Origin: Spirodela intermedia
Taxonomy: Eukaryota > Streptophyta > Magnoliopsida > Alismatales > Araceae
Assembly: GCA_902729315.2 (NCBI GenBank)
Contig: LR746271.1
Coordinates: 466,001-530,000 of the forward strand
Length of the DNA: 64,000 nucleotides
Reading direction: 5' to 3'
In this document: positions 56,847 through 64,000 of the stretch, in pieces
How positions within the stretch are numbered: the stretch's first letter is position 1
Layout: the number at the start of each line of letters is the position of its first letter
The notes under the pieces: model-generated
What the model was told of the DNA's origin: nothing
Databases searched by the model: none
Seen by the model: the letters and a program-made list of their open reading frames with translations, nothing else
Translations under genes and position numbers: made by a program

Positions 56847-57262
56847 AAGTCGCCATCTCCGTAGAGGCTGTGCTCCATCGGGCAACCTAGTGCGGGAGAA
56901 GGGGCGCAGAGGGTGGCGATGGGATGTAACAGGCGGCGATTCGCTTCTCCGTGGCGAGATTTTAACACGTTGTAGTAGCCAAAGGCGTGGAAGCTCCGGC
57001 GTCCTTCCCGGAAACTGCACCGGTCGCCGTCGGCTTCTCGTCGCTCTCTCACTCTCCCCGCTCTGGTACACACGGAAGAGAGAGAGAGAAAGAGAGAAAG
57101 AATCGAGGTGTATGGAACGTAACCAGAGCGGCGAGTTCTTTCTCTCCGGCATCCTCCGTCACCTCTATAAATGCTCTCCCTTGCTACACCACATACACAC
57201 TACGCCGGCGAGAGAGAGAGGGGGGGAGGGAGAGAGAGAGAGAGAGAGTGAGGGAGGGAGAG
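56398..57262. other. Intergenic region upstream of the VOC gene
   Basis: Contains the SnRK2 3' UTR, a (GA)n run at about 56811-56840 and a GA-rich 5' UTR (about 57209-57262) that reaches the VOC start codon. No other gene is supported. Confidence 0.55.
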
Positions 57263-58001
57263 ATGGGGCTAGAGATCATAGAGGAAGTTCCGCCGCTACC
57301 ATTGATGGGGCTGAACCACATCTCCTTCGTGGTGCGGTCGGTGAGCCGCTCCGTGGAGTTCTACGAAGAGGTCCTCGGCTTCGTCTCCATCAAGAGACCC
57401 TCGTCCTTCAAGTTTGAGGGCGCCTGGTAAGCAGCTCAAGAACACGATCTTCTCCATCTTAAGTTCATTCAATATTTCACATCGTCGATCGAAATCCCCC
57501 CAAAACCAATCAACCCAGTCAGTTCGTTCCTTATCGGGGGGTGGATCTTGCAGGCTTTTCAACTACGGCGTGGGGATCCACCTTCTGGAGAGCAGCACCC
57601 CAGAGGAGGCACCGAAGAAGAAGGCGGCGATCAACCCCAAGGACAACCATATCTCCTTCCAGACCTTCGACATGCGAATGGTGGCCAAGAAGCTCGACGA
57701 GATGGGCATTGAATACATCACCGCCGTCGTCGAGGAAGGCGGCGTCTTCGTCGACCAGCTCTTCTTCCACGACCCCGATGGCTACATGGTGGAGGTCTGC
57801 AACTGCCAGGTCCTCCCCATTTGCCCTCTTTCTCAGTCCAACCGCCTTCCATTGCCGCTTCTCCAGAACCTCATGGCCGGCGGCGGCGACCCAGTCGCCG
57901 CCCTCTATCTCAAGGAGCTCGCCACCTTCCGGTGCGCCGCCGAGGTGGGGAACAGGATGATGGAGAGCCTCGTCACGGAGATCATGAACATCTCCTTCTG
58001 A
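57263..58001 (+). CDS. Glyoxalase I-like VOC-superfamily protein
   Basis: Lactoylglutathione lyase/bleomycin-resistance fold protein, close to the Arabidopsis GLYI4/GLYI7 group (At1g15380, At1g80160). Two exons: 57263-57426 and 57554-58001, joined at GAW|LFNYG, 203 residues. First beta-alpha-beta module: GLNHISFVVRSVSRSVEFYE, VLGFVSIKRP. Second: DNHISFQTFDMRMVAKKLDE, GVFVDQLFFHDPDGYMVEVC. Candidate metal or pocket residues are the two His of NHISF and the Glu of GYMVEVCN. Members of this subgroup are often not classical methylglyoxal enzymes, so the substrate is open. The start follows a long GA tract. An AATAAA lies at 58194-58199. Confidence 0.88.
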
Positions 58002-58716
58002 GGAAGGAAACCTTCTTCTGGCTTGGCTTATGTACAGATACCCAAGTCCCGGGGGGAGTGGTTAGCCCGCCATGGCGGCCACCGTCGTTCCTCTTCTCTG
58101 TCTTCCTCTTCCTCTTCTTCTTCTTTCTCTGGATTGACGAGAAGAGCCTGTAAGTTTCTGTAAGCTGTATCCCCATTGTGTCTCCGTTGATCAAATAAAA
58201 CCCTACGACTCCCCCCCTCCAACAGAGACCAGCTCTCTCTCTCTCTCTCTCGGGTCTGCTATGCCCATAGAAGCCAGCGGTGGAGCGGCCTCCGGGAAGT
58301 TTCCCTTTATAGAAAGGAACATGGTTGCCGCCCAGAGGAGATGATCGGACGGCTGGGGCCGGCGTCGGCGTGAGCATCGGGGAAGAAGAGAGTCGGAGCA
58401 GGTGAGCGGACGGGGGAAGGAGAAGACTGGTTCTCTCTACTGTCTAAATTTAACGTGAACAGTGGGGAAAGTTTACACACTACTCGTCTCAAGTTTTTAA
58501 TTATAAATAAACTTCTAAAGTATATTTGTTGCTTTCAAGCCCTGTCCTGTCAGAGTTTTGGGATAAATAGCGACGGGAAATTAATTAAAGGTTTTTTTAA
58601 AATAACATAGTTTTAGAAGGTTTTTAGTTCAACATTCCGGACACAATAAATTGGAGTCGTGTCGTTGAGACAATCTATTTGAAGGCGCGGGGGAGAGAGA
58701 GAGAGAAGGGAGAGAG
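58002..58716. other. Intergenic region, VOC / subtilisin-inhibitor gene
   Basis: VOC 3' UTR with an AATAAA at 58194-58199, a CT tract at 58231-58250, and a GA-rich 5' UTR (about 58690-58716) directly before the next ATG. No gene is seen. Confidence 0.55.
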
Positions 58717-60740
58717 ATGCGTTCTATTTTCTTCTTTGTCTGCTGCTGCTTGGCGTTGGCGGGGGCGTCTGCGACGTCGACGCTGATGGCGGAGACGGAG
58801 GGCGAAAAGATTGCCGTGCCTACCGAGGTGGCTGCGATCCACATCGTGTACACCGAGAGGCCGGAGGATGATGATCCAGAGGCCTACCATGTCAAAACCC
58901 TCACTTCTGTCCTCGGAAGGTCCGATCGTGTCTTCAGGCGATCAATTTGATCCGATCCTCGCCTCTTCTTTGTTTCTCCCTTCTAGCTTATGAATTTCTT
59001 AATGATTGCCCGATTTCGTTTGTGTGAGCAGTGAGGAAGCGGCTAGAGAGGCCCTCGTCTATAGTTACAAGACTGCAGTCAGTGGTTTCTCCGCTAAGCT
59101 TACCCCCCAGCAAGTCGCCGAGATTTCGAGTAGGGTTACCTTTCCTTCTCATCATCATGCGTATTTTTATTTTATCTTTGGAACGATTGGGCCATTCAAA
59201 TCAATTCTATTCGTCCTCTATTTATCGAGTTCCCTTTAATTGGTGATAATGCTGAGTCTTTTTACAGCTTTAGGGCTTTATTTTCTTAGTTCTTCACACA
59301 AGAATTTGTTGTATCAAAAATGTTGATCATATCGTCTGTTAATCATTGCCTTTTTTTATAAAAAAAATGAAGCCTTAGGATTCAACGTAGAGCAACGCTC
59401 TCCGAGTTGTCTATTGTGTTAGGAGTTTAGTGTAGAGATCATTATTTTAGATTTTTAATAGTATGATTGCTAACATTTTCCACCTGGTTCCTATCTCTTA
59501 TTGTCTCTCTATTTGTGAAAGAAATGTGCCTCATCGGTGCAAGCTTTGCATGCCCATGGATTTGGTCAATTTTCTGAGAGATGAAAAATATAGAAACCTC
59601 AATTTACTACTATATCTGTATTAGATCTTCGGGGTCACGTATTTAGAGATAACATCATAGAAAAGGCTATCTAATGGTTGGTAGTTTTTATTCAGTCCCT
59701 AATTGTCATATTCTCTTTAAACGGCTTTAGCTATGAAACTTTGATAAATCCCATGTGGATCCAGAACTTGCTTATTTGGACAGAAAATTATGTCGCACAA
59801 GTCGTTCAGATCAGTTACTTTAGGAAGGTAAATGAGATTTACGAGTAGATAGGAAAATAGGAAGCGTCGTTGTGTTGTTAAATCTCTAAAACCTTTGACC
59901 TAGGCAGTGGCTATTTCATTTAAAATGCATGGCTACGTTAATATTTCATTTATTTCCACCAAACCCCTTTTTTCTTGATAATTTAGATCATAATCCACTC
60001 GTATGATTCTTCAATCCTCTATTTGACTACAAATGTTCGTCATTCTTGCCACTTTTGGAGGAAATCTTGACCTTATTCCAAGGTTATGAGGTTTCAGATC
60101 ATTTTCTGAAGCCTTTAAGAAATCATTTGACTTCTATTGTGGCAGCGCAGAGTCGGATTGACAGTTGATCCCTCTGAATCCTTCCTGATGAAAAGCATAT
60201 TAGGTTTATTCCATCGTCATTCTCATGGCAGAAACTTTGTCAGAAACTTTCTGGGTCAATTTTATGCTTTGACAAGATTAGGTTAGGCGTCTGCCATCTG
60301 AAAAGATCAGCTAGCTGTCGAAATCTGTTTATTTTCTTCTACAGATGCTTTGATGCTGAACTGAATAATATCGTCCTAATGCATTATCTTCGTTAATTAA
60401 GTTAATGTTTGCCTATCTTATGATCTACCTCGTATATTGATCACTGAATTCCTGGAATAATCATCCTTATTTTCCATTTTTTCCAATATCATTTTGCAAG
60501 AGCAAGCTTGTTAGGTAGGAATAAATCTTGTTCACCCAGAGCAAGAGGTGTCCTTTCGACTGTTGCTCCAGATTTCCGACTTACTCAACCGCGAGTGTCA
60601 TCTGTAATCAGTTTCCAAATAATTTCATTCAGTTCGGATTCATAAGCCCATACCCATACATCTTGGCCATGAAATTTATATCATGAACAGCATACCCAAC
60701 TTCAATTATCTCTCCAGTAAATAAATAATCATTCCCCCCG

Positions 60741-60789
<49 letters not shown>

Positions 60790-60949
60790 GGTTGATTTTT
60801 TTTTCGAAGCAAGCTGTCCAATCACAAGCTTTCTCTCTGTCTTCTTCCTTGTTCTTTCTTCTTCTCCAGAGCAACCCGGTGTTCTTCATGTTGCGCCCAG
60901 CAGGACGCTCCAGCTTCACCCAGGAACTGGTAGACCCCACCGTATGTAG
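58717..60949 (+). CDS. SPI1: Subtilisin propeptide-like protease inhibitor (SPI-1-like, I9 domain)
   Basis: Stand-alone inhibitor_I9 protein like Arabidopsis SPI-1 (At1g71950), which inhibits plant subtilases. Three exons: 58717-58919, 59032-59129, 60870-60949; phases close exactly (LGR/S|SEEAA; EIS|KQPG), giving 126 residues. Residues 1-20 are a hydrophobic signal peptide ([19 protein letters not shown]). The I9 domain reads [60 protein letters not shown] and [15 protein letters not shown]. There is no protease domain. The last exon follows a 1.74-kb intron and was found by its protein match, with a good pyrimidine tract before AG at 60869. Confidence 0.88.
59130..60869 (+). other. Second intron of the SPI-1-like gene
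   Basis: 1.74-kb AT-rich intron with a 41-bp CT tract at 60747-60787, about 80 bp before the acceptor. Nothing else is recognised. Confidence 0.7.
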
Positions 60950-61568
60950 GTAGCTCCCTCATCTGGAGGAGACGAGCCACCCCCTCCTTGTTTTCTACGT
61001 AATACTTCCCCTCCCACTCCGTCTGTATGAATAAATAATCCCTTCTGACCAATAAGGGACGCCCCGCGCCGCCCTCAGTTTCGTATATCCGTTTTATAAT
61101 AATCAGTGAGTCGGTGCTTCTTTGGGTGCGCTCGTGATTCAATCCATTGTAAATATATTTACGGAAATTTCTAATATATTTACTTTTTCAGTGTTGTGCT
61201 TGAATTGAATTCAGCTCGATTTCTTACTGTCTATATATTTTTTCAATTTAAGTTGATTATTTAGCGTGCTTCGGAACCTTCGTGGAGATATTAGGCCCAG
61301 CATATTAAATCCGGCCCAAGTAGGAGACGGGCCCATTAACAGAGGGAGTAGTATTAAATGATGTTTTTAATTTTCTATTAAAAATCCAGACATTTTATAC
61401 GAGGGTATAAAGGTACTTTTTCACGCCACATCTGGTCAAGGGTCAACCCTACGATGATTGACTCGGATTCCGGAGAGCCGTGGGTGTTGGTGCGAAGACC
61501 GTAGAACAACTTTGTAGGGGCATAAAGCTCAAAAGTATTAGATTATTATAGTAAATTAGGGGCGGTTC
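60950..61568. other. Convergent intergenic region, SPI-1 / PS1
   Basis: 619 bp with both 3' UTRs and AT-rich sequence. No further feature is seen. Confidence 0.5.
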
Positions 61569-61920
61569 TTATTTGATCAAGTTGGCTTGAGCATAGTGAG
61601 AGTTGTGGAGCAGGATGAGCTTCAGGCCTCGGGCCCCCTCCGCCGCCTCCTTTGCCGGCCTCCTCGTGGCGGGGCAGCAGCGGTGGTGGTGGCGGCCGTC
61701 GATGGGCGCCACCGAATCGGCCGAGGACCAGGTGGGGCCCCTCGGGCTGCTCTCCGCCCACAAGAACCTCTCCGACCAAGGGCTCACCAGGCTCTCCCTG
61801 AACTCCCTCGGCGACTCGCACAGCAATCCCTGCGATGAATAATATTAAATAAAATCAGTTTTTCCTTATTTATAACTGGGTAGTTTCAATGGGTCGGAAA
61901 TTTTGATTCTAGAACCATCA

Positions 61921-61973
<53 letters not shown>

Positions 61974-63942
61974 TCATCTGGCATGACCGGAATGAATGCT
62001 TACCTCCGCCATAGCTTTGATCTTGAGAGAGACTTCGTTGGTGAGGAGGACGAGCTGTCCGTCGTTCTTGATCCCTCTGAAGAGAAAGGCGCAATCGAGG
62101 ATGTGATCGTCGGCAGTGGGAGAGAGGATCTCCGTGAGGCCCAGCGCCGGGGGCGGCGGTGCTTGGGGCGTCGCCGGTGGAGTCGGCGCCGCCGGCATGC
62201 TCTCCATGGAGCTCTGGACGTGGATCCACCAGCTCGTCTTCACCATGCACTCTTCTATCCACTGCAACACAGGCGACACTCTGGGCGTCTTCCTGAACAG
62301 GCCCTCGCGTCGCCGCAGGCAGTCCAGCTCCCTGATTACTGAAAGAGAAAGGGAAGCAAGTAGAAGCTGGCTCAGAGCGGAACGACGATGATAATGGGCG
62401 GAGGAGGGATGACTACTACTCACCCATCCTGGGGACGATGAGATGGGTTCCCCGGACGCCTTCCAGCAGCTGCAGGGCCCTCCTCGATTCTTCGTCGAGG
62501 AAGCAGCTCGTGTCCGCCACCATATGCCACCTCCTTGTTGTACCTTCTGATCTCGTCGGGTTCGGTCGATCCGCGGCAGGCTGTTCTTGGGAGAATCTCT
62601 GGTCAACGTTCTGCAAAAAACAAAAAAAAACTACGACAATGGATGAACCAGAGCTTGCCTCAGAGAAGCTGTTCCCATCGCCAATGGGTTTCTGTTGATG
62701 ATCGCAATTCGAAGTGCTGTGGCCTGAGAAATCTGCGGCGGCGGAGGCAGGAGGATTCTTCTCACTCAGATGCTGAGTAATGGGGATCTTTCCGACAGAG
62801 CGAGAGATCATGCTGGAAGGATTCTCCATCAGAGACTGGAAAGGGATCCTCCCGACCCGTCTCTGGACGATCTCCTCTTCCATTCTCCGGCGACTTCCAG
62901 ACAGATCGCTCTTCGATGACTTCTCTGATCGTCCTTCTTCTTGTCTTCCGGGAACATGCGGCGTGCAGTTCTCCTTGTCCGAGGGGAATCCATCGTCCTC
63001 TTCTTTCTCATCTAGGGCGACCTCGCTGTTCAGAGAGGATCTCTGCTGCAACCCTGTCGTCTGCTTCTTCTTCTTCGTTGCATTGCTTCGAAAAGCCTCT
63101 GGCGTCATGTTCTCCTTGTCCGAGAGGAATGTCTCTTCGCGGACAGCATCTCCCTCCCCCATGTCCAAACCTGTGAACAGAGTCCTACAGAGAGTCTCCT
63201 CCGTCCTCACTTCCTCGATTGCCTGAGAAACACAGGTTCTTTCCCTGCTCCTCCCCGTGTGAACTCGAAGAATGCTGATGGATTTGCTTCTTCTCGACAG
63301 AAGGCTCGAGGATGTCACCCGGTTTTCAGATCTGGGGGGGCTGATCGGAGAGGGGATCCCCTCTCGAGCCGTGTTCTCCTTCCTTTCTTCTATGGTCGAC
63401 GGAGAGCTGGGATCTTCAGATGCTGTTGAGCTAGGGTTCCTTCCTTCTGCGACCGCCTTAGCTTTAACATGTCCGATTTCCGAAGCGATCAGAGGTTCTA
63501 GGACTGGTTCTTCCGACGATTCAAGCTCCTGGATCTGGTTTTCCCCAGTGGAAACCGAGGTAGAAGGAGAGGGAGAGATCATGGACTGGGGCATCGGAGG
63601 CGCCGAAGGGATCTGAGCTCCCCTGGTTCCGTACGCAGTATAACCTACTTCAGGGATGATGCTATTCTCGTCCTACAGAGGAGGACGAATCAAGATCAGA
63701 TCAAAAGGCATATAGAAGAACACAAGAAAGCTCGTTCACTACAGAATATCTTGCCTGGTGATTCAGTGAGCGCGCCTCCGGCAGGGCCACCAGGTGATTA
63801 TCCAGCTCGAAAGCGGTCCTCTGAGGAATCCAGTGGAGTTCGTAGATCCTCGAGGACGCGCCGATCCTCATCGTGTCACCTTCGGCGAGGTCCATGGCGA
63901 CCTGTGGTTGGAGCCTGTTCCCTGAGATCCAAGTCCCATGAA
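61569..63942 (-). CDS. PS1: FHA and PIN domain protein, PS1 (PARALLEL SPINDLE 1)-like (5' partial)
   Basis: Homologue of Arabidopsis PS1, which controls spindle orientation in male meiosis II; loss gives unreduced pollen. Visible exons: 63942-63755, 63672-62424, 62338-62004, 61829-61569. The first carries the end of the FHA domain (VHGTWISGNRLQPQVAMDLA, GDTMRIGASSRIYELHWIP). The large exon is a disordered Ser/Glu-rich linker with three KEN motifs, ending in the PIN start (WHMVADTSCFLDEESRRALQ). The PIN domain continues VIRELDCLRRREGLFRK, DDHILDCAFLFRG, VLLTNEVSLKIKAMAE and GLLCESPREFRESL, ending LKLILLHNSHYAQANLIK. Acidic PIN residues (the Asp residues in VADT, DD and ILD) are kept. The first intron has a GC donor (CAG|GCAAGA) or a GT donor 12 bp on. 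The FHA start and any earlier exons lie outside. Confidence 0.88.
61925..61969 (-). repeat. CT microsatellite in PS1 intron
   Basis: A (CT)n run of about 45 bp in the last PS1 intron; on the coding strand it is a GA tract just after the donor. It shows no pyrimidine-tract role on this strand. Confidence 0.85.
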
Positions 63943-64000
63943 CTGCCGGGAGACGAATAGAGAAGAAGGTCAGCCAAAAAAAAAGGGAATCGAATCGGTT
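63943..64000. other. Start of an upstream PS1 intron
   Basis: On the minus strand this reads as pyrimidine-rich intron sequence ending in the acceptor at 63943-63944. It contains no coding sequence. Confidence 0.6.

Noticed and set aside
56716-57417. 233-codon plus-strand open frame before the VOC gene
   Set aside because: Mostly translated GA repeat that overlaps VOC exon 1 in another frame.
60822-61142. 106-codon minus-strand open frame
   Set aside because: Covers the third exon of the subtilisin-inhibitor gene on the other strand, which has the I9 match and correct phase.
61603-61842. 79-codon plus-strand open frame resembling a small mitochondrial protein
   Set aside because: It lies antisense to the last PS1 exon, whose minus-strand protein (GLLCESPREFRESL...LKLILLHNSHY) clearly matches the family.

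Overview
This is a gene-dense piece of nuclear DNA from a flowering plant. The evidence is spliced genes with GT-AG introns, plastid- and mitochondrion-targeted proteins, plant-only families (chlorophyllide a oxygenase, ARF, SnRK2, HCF145) and long CT/GA microsatellites. Several genes have GC-rich exons (ARF, VOC, GNAT, HCF145 ends), which would suit a monocot, but the sequence does not settle the clade. All exon coordinates were read by hand from splice signals, phase continuity and protein-family similarity.

Layout, left to right. 940-11317 (+): SGT/SGTA-type TPR co-chaperone, 5' end outside the window; its 5.8-kb intron holds a decayed Copia LTR retrotransposon (2488-7487, ATATA target duplication) with an internally inverted gag segment. 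11781-16439 (+): HCF145-type plastid RNA-stability protein. 17651-18539 (+): small plant protein with a Cys/His N-terminal motif. 19386-21910 (-): plastid GrpE. 22410-25193 (+): mitochondrial NAD-isocitrate dehydrogenase regulatory subunit, divergent from GrpE. 26637-29708 (-): ARF10/16/17-clade auxin response factor with a miR160 site and an intronic foldback element. 32407-37048 (+): F-box protein FBP7/FBXO9-like. 37427-37870 (-): minimal GNAT acetyltransferase. 38791-41784 (-): vacuolar H+-ATPase subunit c. 42240-42596 (+): zinc-ribbon protein. 43303-46402 (-): chlorophyllide a oxygenase. 47331-52799 (-): CBS-CBS-PB1 membrane protein. 54461-56397 (+): SnRK2 kinase. 57263-58001 (+): glyoxalase-like VOC protein. 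58717-60949 (+): subtilisin propeptide-like inhibitor. 61569-63942 (-): FHA-PIN protein PS1, 5' end outside the window.

The genes do not form one pathway. Three serve plastids (HCF145, GrpE, CAO) and three touch hormone or stress signalling (ARF, SnRK2, FBP7). Three head-to-head pairs share intergenic promoters (GrpE/IDH, VHA-c/zinc ribbon, and more distantly CBSCBSPB/SnRK2). I found no RNA gene, no CRISPR array and no clearly new multigene system. The least ordinary items are the inverted-gag retroelement, the nested hairpin element in the ARF intron, a 151-bp GGGCC-rich tandem repeat, a 20-bp-arm palindrome in an FBP7 intron, an ARF without a PB1 domain, and the three KEN motifs and odd splice junctions of the PS1-like gene.
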